Shown here: one piece after another, positions 16,606 to 24,566 of the stretch
Numbering within the stretch: position 1 is the first letter of the stretch
Layout of the letters: each line of letters begins with the position of its first letter
NCBI GenBank assembly: GCA_963779225.1
Contig: CAVZWW010000001.1
Coordinates: 496,001 to 560,000 of the forward strand
Direction of reading: 5' to 3'
DNA length: 64,000 nucleotides
Source: CAVPCZ01 sp963779225
GTDB lineage: Bacteria > Bacteroidota > Ignavibacteria > UBA10030 > UBA6906
Notes under the pieces: model-generated
Database searches by the model: none
The model's input: only the letters and a program-made list of their open reading frames with translations
What the model was told of the DNA's origin: nothing
Program-made: the position numbers and the translations under genes

Positions 16606-17514
16606 ATGACATCGTCCACCCGCTGGTTTCTCGTCATTCTCGCCGTTCTGGCTGTTATCGCGGTTCTCTTCACCCTGGTACTGGTTTCGGTACTGGGCGG
16701 TTCGGATGAACGCACGGAAGTTATCACCAGCGGCTCGGGGCAAAAGATTGCCGTCGTGGACATCAAGGGAGTCATCACCTCATCGGAAGAGGTGGTACGC
16801 CAGTTGAAGAGGTACCGCGGGATGTCTTCAGTGAAGGCGGTTCTCCTGCGCATCGACTCTCCCGGCGGGGGTGTAGTTGCCAGCCAGGAGATGTACGAAG
16901 AGGTGCGCAAGACACGTGACGCCGGAACACCGGTGGTCGTATCGATGGGCTCGCTTGCTGCAAGCGGCGGGTACTATGTGGCATGCGGGGCTTCACGAAT
17001 TGTCGCAAACCGGGGCACACTCACCGGGAGCATCGGGGTGATTGCGGAGTTCCTGCAGCTGCAGGAACTGCTGGGCAAGATCGGAGTCGAATTCAAGACG
17101 ATCAAGTCCGGCAAGCTGAAGGATTCCGGCACCCAGACACGTAAAATGACCGAAGAGGAACAGAAGTATTTTCAGGGGTTGATGGACGATGTGCACCGGC
17201 AGTTCATCGGTGTTGTAGAGCGTGAGCGGCATCTCAGTGCCGCGCGCACCAGGGCGCTTGCCGACGGCCGGGTGTACACCGGTGAGCAGGCGCTGCCGCT
17301 GGGCCTGGTGGATACACTGGGCACCTATGAAGACGCGGTGCGTATTGCGGCGACGATGGCCGGTATCGATGGAGAGCCGGCAATTGTAAAAGAGCGGAAG
17401 CGCCGTTCTTGGTTTGAATCGATGGCAGGCGATGTCACGGAAGAAATGCGCGCCATCAAGGAAGAACTGCTCGCACAGCCGGTCCTGTCATTTCGTTTCA
17501 CGGGCTCACGGTAA
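16606..17514 (+). CDS. sppA: Signal peptide peptidase SppA
   Basis: A 302-residue single-domain SppA, anchored by an N-terminal membrane helix (about residues 6-28) with the catalytic part outside the cytoplasm. It cleaves leftover signal peptides in the membrane. The S49 motifs are present: LLRIDSPGGGVVASQEM, the nucleophile Ser120 in GSLAASGGYYVACG, the GTLTGSIGVI segment, and the general base Lys170 in IKSGKLKDSG. This is the short (B. subtilis type) form rather than the duplicated E. coli enzyme. It has its own promoter, and the HU gene follows 47 bp later. Confidence 0.93.
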   Translation: MTSSTRWFLVILAVLAVIAVLFTLVLVSVLGGSDERTEVITSGSGQKIAVVDIKGVITSSEEVVRQLKRYRGMSSVKAVLLRIDSPGGGVVASQEMYEEVRKTRDAGTPVVVSMGSLAASGGYYVACGASRIVANRGTLTGSIGVIAEFLQLQELLGKIGVEFKTIKSGKLKDSGTQTRKMTEEEQKYFQGLMDDVHRQFIGVVERERHLSAARTRALADGRVYTGEQALPLGLVDTLGTYEDAVRIAATMAGIDGEPAIVKERKRRSWFESMAGDVTEEMRAIKEELLAQPVLSFRFTGSR

Positions 17515-17561
17515 GCAGCGGCCGACACGGCAGAAGACCAATCACTTCAGGAGGATCGACG

Positions 17562-17858
17562 GTGACAAAGGCTGATATTGTGGATCACATTGCCACTGAG
17601 ACCGGCTTGACAAAGGTGGAAACCGAGGCGGTCGTGGACGGATTCATTTCAACGGTCATCACCGCTTTGAAGGAGGGGAAGAATATTGAGATCCGCGGCT
17701 TCGGGAGCTACAAGGTGAAGAAGCGGAAGGGACGTGTGGCGCGCAACCCGCGCACCGGCGAACAGGTGATGGTGGACGAACACTGGGTGCCCCTCTTCAA
17801 GGTTTCCAAAGAAGTGAAGACGCTGGTGAACGAGAACATGAAGAAGTTGGTGCCCTAA
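17562..17858 (+). CDS. HU-family histone-like DNA-binding protein
   Basis: A 98-residue nucleoid protein that bends DNA as a dimer. The N-terminal helices (MTKADIVDHIATETGLTK) and the beta-arm sequence GRVARNPRTGEQVMV, whose proline intercalates into DNA, are both intact. The IEIRGFGSYKVKKRKGR strand is typical. It starts with GTG, 7 bases after AGGAGG. It could be HU or the closely related IHF subunit type; no partner gene is adjacent. Confidence 0.95.
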   Translation: MTKADIVDHIATETGLTKVETEAVVDGFISTVITALKEGKNIEIRGFGSYKVKKRKGRVARNPRTGEQVMVDEHWVPLFKVSKEVKTLVNENMKKLVP

Positions 17859-17877
17859 GGAAAAACAGGAGGGGCAG

Positions 17878-18636
17878 TTGGCTGAAGTCAGGACGGTCTG
17901 TGGTGCCTGCGGGAGTCCGGTGAAACGGTCGGACGCGCGATGTGTGCAATGCGGGGAAGTGCTCGAGTGGGGGCGCAGCGGTCAGGCAAGAAAAGGAAGA
18001 GCGGGTGACTCCGGTGGTGCGGGTGTTCCGGCGCCTGGGAAACGCTTTGAGTCATGGCAGGTGATTTCGTTCATTGCGGTGGTGGCGCTGGTGGCGGTTC
18101 TTGTCACTCTGGAGCTGTCGCGTGAACACGTGCCTGCCGCCTCCGGCCGGACGTCGGTGATGCCGGTGATGCCTCCCCCGATGCAGCAAGCGCCCCCGCC
18201 CGTGGATCTGGGACCGCTTCAGGCCGCGCTGGTAGCGAACCCCGGAAACCCCGAGGCCCTGCTGAAGCTGGCCAACGGGATGCATGATAACGGCCTGTAT
18301 CAGCAGGCCGTTGACACCTACAAAGAGTATCTGAAGTCCCGTCCCGGCGATGCCGACGCGCGCGTGGATATGGGGATCTGTTACTATCAGATGGCGACGG
18401 GTGATTCGGTGAACGCCGACCGGCTCTTTGACATGGCCATGGCGGCCATGGAGACGGCGATCCGGAATACTCCGACGCACCAGCCCGCGGCGTTTAATCT
18501 GGGGGTGGTCAACCTGACACGCGGACAGCTGGAGGAATCGAATGCGTGGTTCCGCAAGGCTGTAGCATTGGACAAGAATTCGGATCTCGGGGTCCGGGCC
18601 CAGCAGATGTTATCACAGCATTCGTTTACACCATAA
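17878..18636 (+). CDS. Zinc-ribbon and TPR-repeat membrane protein
   Basis: A 252-residue protein of unassigned function. Residues 8-25 form a zinc ribbon (Cys8, 11, 22, 25). A basic linker leads to one membrane helix (about 58-80, WQVISFIAVVALVAVLVTLE). A proline-rich linker is followed by three or four TPR helices (GNPEALLKLANGMHDNGLYQQAVDTY and repeats, quoted in part). The topology puts the zinc ribbon in the cytoplasm and the TPRs outside, as in some protein-assembly factors. The start is TTG, set by AGGAGG five bases upstream. Confidence 0.78.
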   Translation: MAEVRTVCGACGSPVKRSDARCVQCGEVLEWGRSGQARKGRAGDSGGAGVPAPGKRFESWQVISFIAVVALVAVLVTLELSREHVPAASGRTSVMPVMPPPMQQAPPPVDLGPLQAALVANPGNPEALLKLANGMHDNGLYQQAVDTYKEYLKSRPGDADARVDMGICYYQMATGDSVNADRLFDMAMAAMETAIRNTPTHQPAAFNLGVVNLTRGQLEESNAWFRKAVALDKNSDLGVRAQQMLSQHSFTP

Positions 18637-18657
18637 GCGTAAGAGAAAGGAGGCAGC

Positions 18658-18753
18658 ATGCCTTGCGGCAAGAAGCGTAAGCGCCACAAGATGGCGACCC
18701 ACAAGCGCAAGAAGCGGCTGAGAAAACAGCGGCATAAGAAGAAGATCCGTTGA
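18658..18753 (+). CDS. AURKAIP1/COX24-type basic microprotein (31 aa)
   Basis: A 31-residue, Lys/Arg-rich protein with the invariant core KKRKRHKMATHKRKKRLRK. The AURKAIP1/COX24 family is common in Bacteroidota and related phyla and is homologous to mitochondrial ribosomal protein mS38. The bacterial members are thought to be small-subunit ribosome components. An AAGGAGG ribosome binding site lies directly upstream. It is the last gene of the sppA-HU-TPR unit and is followed by a strong terminator. Its size makes it easy to miss in automated annotation. Confidence 0.88.
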   Translation: MPCGKKRKRHKMATHKRKKRLRKQRHKKKIR

Positions 18754-18767
18754 CACGTTTCCGAGGG

Positions 18768-18804
18768 CACATCCCGCACCCCGTGCGGGATGTGTGTTCT
18801 TTCA
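18768..18804 (+). terminator. Rho-independent terminator after the microprotein gene
   Basis: CACATCCCGCA (18768-18778) pairs perfectly over 11 bp with TGCGGGATGTG (18784-18794) around a CCCCG loop. The tail is T-rich (TGTTCTTT). Confidence 0.85.
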
Positions 18805-18818
18805 CGTGATCGGGACGG

Positions 18819-18847
18819 TTGCTTTTCTTTGACGTTCTTCCTATAAT
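18819..18847 (+). promoter_or_regulatory. Sigma-70-type promoter, TTGCTT-17-TATAAT
   Basis: TTGCTT (18819-18824), exact 17-bp spacing, and a consensus TATAAT (18842-18847), 50 bp before the YtxH gene. Confidence 0.75.
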
Positions 18848-18896
18848 TTATCTACAATGTTCTTCATCACTGTTCTGCAAGAACCCGAGGTGTACT

Positions 18897-19292
18897 ATGA
18901 CAAAGAACGAAGGCATGTTGAAGGGTCTGGTGATCGGTCTTCTGGCGGGCGGGGCGGTGGGCGCGATTCTTGCGTTGTTGTATGCCCCCAAAAGCGGGAA
19001 GGAATTCCGCGCCGATATCCGGGAACGCGCTGACGACTTCCGGGACGATGCCGAGGAGTATCTGCACACGATGAGAACGAAGGCCGGTGATATAGTCAGC
19101 GAAGCCAAACAGCGTTCAGATACCCTGATCACGGATGCAAAACGGAAGGCCGGCACGTTGCTGCAGGATGCCGAGAAAGTGCTTACGGACGCCCGGCAGA
19201 AATCGGGAGTTGTCGCCGAGGAAGGCGTACGTGTAAAGAACGCCGTCAAAGCAGGCATGGACGCTTTCAAAGAAGAGCGTCGCCGCTCGTAA
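18897..19292 (+). CDS. YtxH domain-containing protein
   Basis: A 131-residue protein. The N-terminal hydrophobic segment (GLVIGLLAGGAVGAILALLYAP, residues about 8-29, quoted in parts) ends in the YtxH signature APKSGKEFR. The rest is a long amphipathic helix rich in Asp, Lys and Ala (KAGDIVSEAKQRSDTLITDA and similar repeats), suggesting an apolipoprotein-like or coiled-coil tail. Members are stress-related envelope proteins in other bacteria, but their activity is not established. A DUF948 gene follows 25 bp later, as in the B. subtilis ytxG-ytxH pair. Confidence 0.85.
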   Translation: MTKNEGMLKGLVIGLLAGGAVGAILALLYAPKSGKEFRADIRERADDFRDDAEEYLHTMRTKAGDIVSEAKQRSDTLITDAKRKAGTLLQDAEKVLTDARQKSGVVAEEGVRVKNAVKAGMDAFKEERRRS

Positions 19293-19317
19293 GCCACCCG
19301 ATTATTAGGAGACGCCC

Positions 19318-19704
19318 GTGGAACTCGTGCTCGTTCTCGCTCAGATTGTTGCGCTCCTCTGTCTTTCTGCGCTCTGTATCTATATGATTGTCGTGCTGTC
19401 GCGTCTACGCGACGCCCTGACGAACATGGAGAAGGACGTGAGGGAGATTACCAGCCGGGCCCTTCCGGTGCTGGACAATATGGAGTCTATCACCGTGCGG
19501 GTGAAGAGTATTACGGAGAGCCTTGATGACCAGGTGGGAGCGGTTCGTGATTCCATCACCTCGGTGAAACTGGTGGCCGAGAACGTGGTCGAGCTCGAAC
19601 GCAGAGTGCAGGAGCGGATCGAAGGGCCAATCCTGGAGACGGTAGCTTTCGTTTCGGCGATCTTCAAAGGTTTCCGGACATTTTTTGACCGCGTGCGCGC
19701 GTGA
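19318..19704 (+). CDS. DUF948 family membrane-anchored coiled-coil protein
   Basis: A 128-residue protein with one N-terminal membrane helix (about residues 3-28), then a coiled coil (LRDALTNMEKDVREITSRAL to VVELERRVQERIEG) and a short hydrophobic C-terminus. This matches DUF948/YtxG proteins, which occur next to YtxH. GTG start after AGGAG. Co-transcribed with the YtxH gene. Function unknown; the pairing implies a shared envelope role. The 190-bp gap after it holds a GC hairpin at 19712-19735 without a T-run. Confidence 0.78.
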   Translation: MELVLVLAQIVALLCLSALCIYMIVVLSRLRDALTNMEKDVREITSRALPVLDNMESITVRVKSITESLDDQVGAVRDSITSVKLVAENVVELERRVQERIEGPILETVAFVSAIFKGFRTFFDRVRA

Positions 19705-19909
19705 TGGAACGGGGCGGGCGTTGTCCTGCCCGCCCGCTCCCGGCGCTGCGGAACGCGCCTGAAAGTACTCCGGCCTGCATCGCCAGGGCCGGTCCCCAGC
19801 CGCCGCACCGTGGTTCCCTCGCGTAAAAACCGTTCTGTTCCAACCATCGCCGCCGCAGCTCTCCGGAGTTGCCCCGCCGGCGCAACAGACTGGAGGTTTG
19901 AAAGTACCC

Positions 19910-22009
19910 ATGAAGGAATTCACACCTGACTTGATCCGCAATATATGCCTTATCGGGCACGGAGGCGCCGGTAAGACCATGATCGCAGAAGCCCTCCTCT
20001 TTTCTTCCGGCAACACCACCCGGCTGGGTAGAGTTGAGGAGGGGAACACGGTCTCCGATTACCGGGCAGACGAAATCGAACGGCAGATCTCCGTGAGCAG
20101 TTCGCTCCTCTTCTGCGAATTGAAGGGGAAGAAGATCAACATCCTGGATACTCCCGGATACACCGACTTCACCGGAGAGGTGAAGGGCTCCCTGCGTGTC
20201 ACCGACACGGCCGTCCTTCTGATCAAAGCCGTGGAAGGGGTCGAAGTGGGCACCGAGATCGTCTGGAAGTACGCCGCGGACAACAACAACAGTCTGTTCG
20301 TGCTGGTGAACAAACTCGATCAGGAGAACGCGGATTTCGACCGGGTGGTGGAGCAGGCGCGCGAAGCGCTCAGTCACGATATCATCCCCGTCCAGTTCCC
20401 CCTCAAGCAGGGACTGGGCTTCGAAACGATTGTGGACGTACTCCGGATGAAGCTGCTGAAGTTTGTTCCCGGCGGCAACGGAAAATATACCGAGGAAGAA
20501 ATCCCGTCCGACGTCTATACCAGAGCGGAAAAGATGCGCCAGGAAGTTCTGGAAGTGGTTGCCGAGACCGACGAAAACCTTCTCAACGTTTATCTTGAGA
20601 AAGGGACACTGACGCCCGAAGAGTTGAAGCAGGGACTCCGCGACGGCATCCGGCAGAGGAAGCTCTTCCCGTTGTTCTGTGCGGCAGGCACGCTGAATAT
20701 CGGTATTACGAGTCTGCTGGATGCCGTCACGGAATATGCCCCGTCTCCGCTGGAGATGGGCCCGCTGCAGGCCAAAATCCCCGGGGAGGACGGCGGGACC
20801 ACGGTGGCTCAGGATCCTCACGGCCATCCCTCCATGTTCGTGTTCAAGACCGTCTCCGAATCGCACGTTGGCGAACTTTCGTTCTTCCGCGTCTGCTCCG
20901 GGACCGTCGCTCCGGGCCTGGATATGGTGAACAACACCAACGGAAAACCGGAGCGTCTCGCCCAGCTCTTCGTCATGGAAGGGAAAGAACGCAAAGAGAT
21001 CGGCCATCTCCAGGCGGGAGACATCGGTGCGGTCGTCAAGCTGAAGGATACACACACGAACGACACGCTGAGCACGAAGGCCCATCCGATTTCCTATCCT
21101 GCAGTGGTGTTCCCGGAATCCGTCTTCCACATGGCCGTGGTGCCGAGGTCCAAGGGGGACGAAGACAAGATCTCCACAGGACTCCACTCGCTCCACCAGG
21201 AGGATCCCACCTTCAAGTTCAGAGTTGATTCCGAATTGCACCAGACGATTGCGAGCGGGCAGGGTGAAGTGCATCTGGATATCATGGTAAAACGCCTCAA
21301 GCAACGCTACAATGTGGAGGTGGATCTGGTGGAGCCGCGTGTGCCGTACCGCGAGACCATCAAGGCGGTGGTCAAGGACTCCGAGTACAAGCATAAGAAA
21401 CAGACGGGGGGGCACGGTCAGTACGGACATGTTCACCTGCGTCTGGAACCGTTGAAACGGGGGCAGGGCTTTGAATTTCTGGATGAGATCGTCGGAGGTG
21501 TCGTGCCGGGCAAGTTCATCCCTGCAGTGGAAAAAGGTGTAGTGGAATCCATGAAGGAAGGCGTCCTGGCCGGCTATCCGGTGGTGGACGTCCGCGTGGC
21601 ACTGCATTACGGTTCGTACCACGACGTCGATTCCTCGGAAATGGCGTTCAAGATCTCCGGGTTGATGGCATTCCGAAAAGGGTTTCTGGAAGCGAAGCCG
21701 ATTCTGCTGGAGCCCATCTGTAATGTTGAGGTCCGGGTTCCGGAAGACGCCATGGGCGACGTCATGGGCGACATCTCGTCGCGCCGCGGGAAGATCGGCG
21801 GAATGGATTCGGCGGGGCGGTACCAGATCATTCGTGCTCAGGTACCGGCGGCGGAATTGCACCGGTATGCCACCGTACTGCGGTCGATGACCGGCGGAAG
21901 GGGCGTCTACACTGCTTCGGTTTCCCACTACGAGGAAGTTCCCCGGGAAACCGCCGAGAAAATCATCGCCGCGTCCGAGAAGAACAAGAACAAGGAACAG
22001 GAGGCATAG
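19910..22009 (+). CDS. Elongation factor G-like GTPase (EF-G2 type)
   Basis: A 699-residue five-domain translational GTPase. G1 reads GHGGAGKT, G4 is NKLD, and domains II-V are complete (RVCSGTVAPG; HQTIASGQGEVHLDIM; GGHGQYGHVHL; KISGLMAFRKGF). G3 reads DTPGYTDF, so the catalytic histidine of canonical EF-G is Tyr84, a feature of the EF-G2 paralogue group. EF-G2 proteins bind ribosomes but are usually not the main translocase. The main fusA is not in this window. ATG 19910 is used, with GGAGG 13 bases upstream; TTG 19898 is too close to that site. Confidence 0.88.
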   Translation: MKEFTPDLIRNICLIGHGGAGKTMIAEALLFSSGNTTRLGRVEEGNTVSDYRADEIERQISVSSSLLFCELKGKKINILDTPGYTDFTGEVKGSLRVTDTAVLLIKAVEGVEVGTEIVWKYAADNNNSLFVLVNKLDQENADFDRVVEQAREALSHDIIPVQFPLKQGLGFETIVDVLRMKLLKFVPGGNGKYTEEEIPSDVYTRAEKMRQEVLEVVAETDENLLNVYLEKGTLTPEELKQGLRDGIRQRKLFPLFCAAGTLNIGITSLLDAVTEYAPSPLEMGPLQAKIPGEDGGTTVAQDPHGHPSMFVFKTVSESHVGELSFFRVCSGTVAPGLDMVNNTNGKPERLAQLFVMEGKERKEIGHLQAGDIGAVVKLKDTHTNDTLSTKAHPISYPAVVFPESVFHMAVVPRSKGDEDKISTGLHSLHQEDPTFKFRVDSELHQTIASGQGEVHLDIMVKRLKQRYNVEVDLVEPRVPYRETIKAVVKDSEYKHKKQTGGHGQYGHVHLRLEPLKRGQGFEFLDEIVGGVVPGKFIPAVEKGVVESMKEGVLAGYPVVDVRVALHYGSYHDVDSSEMAFKISGLMAFRKGFLEAKPILLEPICNVEVRVPEDAMGDVMGDISSRRGKIGGMDSAGRYQIIRAQVPAAELHRYATVLRSMTGGRGVYTASVSHYEEVPRETAEKIIAASEKNKNKEQEA

Positions 22010-22018
22010 CAAAGAGCC

Positions 22019-22528
22019 ATGGAGCGCATGTGGTCGCCCTGGCGTTCGAAGTACATCGCCTCGTTCAAGAAATCTCCGCGGCGCACGAAGCGTTCGGACA
22101 GCCTCTTCACAAGGGCCCTGAAGGCGAAGGATGATGACGCCCAACTCATCGTCTGGCGTGGTGAGCACTGCTTCGTGATCATGAACCGCTACCCGTACAA
22201 TAGCGGGCACCTTCTGATCGTCCCCAACCGTCAGACCTCCGACATCCAGGATCTTACCCTGGTGGAACTCGCAGAAATCATGCAAACTGTCCAGCGCTCA
22301 ATCCGGGCGCTGGACGCCGTTATGGGTCCTCAGGGGTATAATTTCGGCGCCAACGTGGGCCGGGTCAGCGGTGCGGGCGTGGAGGATCATATCCACTTTC
22401 ATATAGTCCCCCGGTGGAACGGTGACACCAATTTCATGCCTGTCCTTGCAGACACGAAGATTATTTCCGAAGACATCGTGGATACGCTGAAAAAGCTTCG
22501 AAAACAGTTCAGGAACGGGGATCGGTGA
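22019..22528 (+). CDS. HIT-family nucleotide hydrolase/transferase
   Basis: A 169-residue histidine-triad protein with the catalytic motif HIHFHIVPRW (HXHXHXX). NRYPYNSGHLLIVPNRQ and GFNFGANVGR-like elements (here YNFGANVGRVSGAG) are typical of the Fhit/AP4A-hydrolase branch. It opens with RMWSPWRSKYI, common in this branch. It probably hydrolyses diadenosine polyphosphates or nucleotide phosphoramidates. It starts 9 bp after the EF-G2 stop, so it is co-transcribed. Confidence 0.9.
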   Translation: MERMWSPWRSKYIASFKKSPRRTKRSDSLFTRALKAKDDDAQLIVWRGEHCFVIMNRYPYNSGHLLIVPNRQTSDIQDLTLVELAEIMQTVQRSIRALDAVMGPQGYNFGANVGRVSGAGVEDHIHFHIVPRWNGDTNFMPVLADTKIISEDIVDTLKKLRKQFRNGDR

Positions 22529-22560
22529 TTAAACGCTGCTCACCCGGGAGTGTCTAACCC

Positions 22561-23115
22561 ATGGAGACCTTGACCGACCTGCAATTGGTCGATGAGGTCC
22601 GGGGGGGCAATCGGCAGGCCTTCACCGAGCTCATGCGACGGCATCAGAAGAAGATCTATTGGGCCGCCCGCCGGATGCTTGGAACACATGCAGATGCCGA
22701 TGATATTGTACAGGAGGCTTTTCTCAAGGCATTCATGAATCTGGGGGAGTTTCGTGGAGATGCCGGTTTCTTTACATGGATTTACAGGATCGCCATCAAT
22801 CTCTCCCTGAATGCGCTCCGGAAGCGGCATCTCATCGACTATCTGCAGGAAAGCGAGCTGGCGAAAAAGGTCTTTCCTGCACGGGAGGATCCTCAAAAGG
22901 ATCTGGAAATGAAAGAGCTGGAATCACTTTTGGTGAAGGCGGTTGCGACTCTGCCCGACAAACAGCGGGCGGTCTTTGTCATGCGGTACTATGAGGAGTT
23001 GACATACGAAGAAATAGCCTACATTCTCAAGACCTCCGTGGGGGGACTGAAGGCGAATTACTTTCATGCATTGCGAAAAGTGCAGGAATTCCTGAAACGT
23101 GCGACTGAGAGCTGA
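22561..23115 (+). CDS. ECF (extracytoplasmic function) sigma factor
   Basis: A 184-residue sigma-70-family factor containing only regions 2 and 4. Region 2 (AFTELMRRHQKKIYWAARR, DADDIVQEAFLKAF, FFTWIYRIAINLSLN) binds core polymerase and the -10 element. Region 4 (LPDKQRAVFVMRYYEELTYEEIA) reads the -35 element. Next come an overlapping single-helix membrane protein and an exported sensor-like protein, the classic sigma / anti-sigma / sensor order. The regulon is unknown. Confidence 0.93.
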   Translation: METLTDLQLVDEVRGGNRQAFTELMRRHQKKIYWAARRMLGTHADADDIVQEAFLKAFMNLGEFRGDAGFFTWIYRIAINLSLNALRKRHLIDYLQESELAKKVFPAREDPQKDLEMKELESLLVKAVATLPDKQRAVFVMRYYEELTYEEIAYILKTSVGGLKANYFHALRKVQEFLKRATES

Positions 23116-23623
23116 CAGGCCGAAGGTCACGGACGAAGAAGAGAAGACTCTTGAGGCTTCGGTCCGGGAACTCTCCCTTGGGCTGGCGGAAACTGCGCCC
23201 CCGGCGGACGCCTACTGGCAGAACCTTCCCGTTCGCATCAACAAGCGGGTGGATGAAGCCACGAGCGGGAAGGCCATTTCGCTCAGCTGGGCTGCGCGCG
23301 TGGCAATCCCGGGGGTTGTGGCCGTCCTTTCCTTTCTCATCGGGTTGCGTTACTATGCGCCGGACCGGCCTGTGACACCCTCCTCGCTCGTGGAAGCCGC
23401 AGCGGCGCTTCCGTCAGCAACTGTCGATTCCATAATGGTTTCATCGCTCTCCGCTGCGGGAAGCCTTCCGGACGAGACAATAACGGGATGGGTTCCCTCT
23501 GTCCCTCATGATATTGCCTCTGATTACCTCTGCGAATATGGAGGAACATCGGTGTTGCTGAGTGACCTGTCAGAGAATGAGATGAAGCATCTCCTCCTTG
23601 CACTTGGTTCTGGCCCGAATTAA
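23099..23623 (+). CDS. Putative membrane-bound anti-sigma factor
   Basis: A 174-residue protein that overlaps the sigma gene by 17 bp, typical of translationally coupled sigma/anti-sigma pairs. The N-terminal cytoplasmic part (about 1-62) is acidic and helical and lacks a zinc-binding HX3CX2C motif. One membrane helix (about 64-86) and a periplasmic region of about 88 residues follow. No known domain is recognisable; the assignment rests on position and topology. GTG start. Confidence 0.65.
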   Translation: MRLRADRPKVTDEEEKTLEASVRELSLGLAETAPPADAYWQNLPVRINKRVDEATSGKAISLSWAARVAIPGVVAVLSFLIGLRYYAPDRPVTPSSLVEAAAALPSATVDSIMVSSLSAAGSLPDETITGWVPSVPHDIASDYLCEYGGTSVLLSDLSENEMKHLLLALGSGPN

Positions 23624-23638
23624 CACTGGAGACGTCCC

Positions 23639-24127
23639 ATGCAACGTTTTTCCATAGTGATCGGAATCATCTTCCTCTTTGGCGGAGCTGCCGCGCCGGC
23701 TCAAGGCTGGCATGGGCAGGAAAACCGGCCTTTCGAACGGATTGAGCGGTTCAAAGAGGTCCGTTTAATCGAAACCCTGGATCTCAAGGAAGAGCAGTCA
23801 GTGCGGTTCTTCACGCGGATGAAGGATCATGAGAAGCGACGCCGGGAATTGCTCAAGACGAAGGGGGAGGCGCTGGACAAAATAGAGCAGGCGGTAAAAG
23901 ACGGAGCTGATGACAAGGTGCTCGAAAAGCTCTTTCCGGAAGTAGCCGCTGTGGACATCCGAATCGGGGATGAACGGGCAGAATTCTTCAACGGTCTCAC
24001 TGATATTCTGAGCGTTCAACAAAGAGCCAAGCTCCTGTTGTTTGAGAGGGGTTTTGAGCGTGATTTGAGGGATGCGATACGGGAAACGCAGAGACAGAGG
24101 ATGACAACAGGGGAAACGAAGCCTTAG
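23639..24127 (+). CDS. Exported Spy/CnrX-like periplasmic sensor protein
   Basis: A 162-residue protein with a signal peptide (about 1-22, cleavage near APAQG) and an all-helical mature part. Segments such as LIETLDLKEEQSVRFFTRM, EKRRRELLKTKGEALDKIEQ and DIRIGDERAEFFNGLTDILS resemble the four-helix Spy/CpxP/CnrX fold. In cnrYXH-type systems such a protein senses metal or misfolded protein and signals to the anti-sigma. Metal ligands are not obvious (few His after WHGQ). It is the third gene of the ECF unit. Confidence 0.68.
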   Translation: MQRFSIVIGIIFLFGGAAAPAQGWHGQENRPFERIERFKEVRLIETLDLKEEQSVRFFTRMKDHEKRRRELLKTKGEALDKIEQAVKDGADDKVLEKLFPEVAAVDIRIGDERAEFFNGLTDILSVQQRAKLLLFERGFERDLRDAIRETQRQRMTTGETKP

Positions 24128-24249
24128 GCTCTGATACCTTTCCCAAAAATAGGTCGTGGATTCCCAAATGTAAAAAAACGGAAACCGAGCTGTTGCAAAA
24201 TTCAACACTCTTTTCATAAATCAGACCTCTCCTGACTTACAGATGCATC

Positions 24250-24280
24250 AAAATCGCCCATTCCTGGGCGATTTTGTTTT
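24250..24280 (+). terminator. Rho-independent terminator after the ECF operon
   Basis: AAAATCGCCCA (24250-24260) and TGGGCGATTTT (24265-24275) form a perfect 11-bp stem with a TTCC loop, then GTTTT. The rest of the 439-bp gap (24128-24566) holds no gene. A TTGACA at 24324 lacks a convincing -10 partner. Confidence 0.9.
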
Positions 24281-24566
24281 AATGCCTCTCCATCGATCGT
24301 TCCGAAGTATGCTGGCATACGGATTGACACTTATTTAGCGATAGTAAATGTTTTTTCCGCTCTCACGTTCATTCCCAAGCCCCCCCAGAAACCGAACCGG
24401 CCAGGAAGACTCTATCTGGCTCTTTCCCCAGCTCTTTCCATGAATATTCCTGGAAACGCATCACCAAACGGCCGGGCTTTGCACGCAGAGGGGGGCGGTG
24501 GAAGTCGACGGGTTCAGCGTGGGTGGAGTCTTCATATTCATCACCAACAAACAGAAAGGTAACACC

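Noticed and set aside
19712..19735. GC-rich hairpin after the DUF948 gene as a terminator
   Set aside because: The 8-bp stem is sound, but no T-run follows, so a rho-independent terminator is not supported.
19664..22285. Minus-strand open frame of about 870 codons opposite the EF-G2 gene
   Set aside because: It mirrors the codon bias of a GC-rich gene. The plus strand has complete GTPase motifs.
24313..24352. Promoter before the multihaem gene (TTGACA, or TGGCAT-N5-TTGAC as sigma-54)
   Set aside because: No acceptable -10 at 16-18 bp from TTGACA, and the sigma-54 version again lacks the -12 GC.
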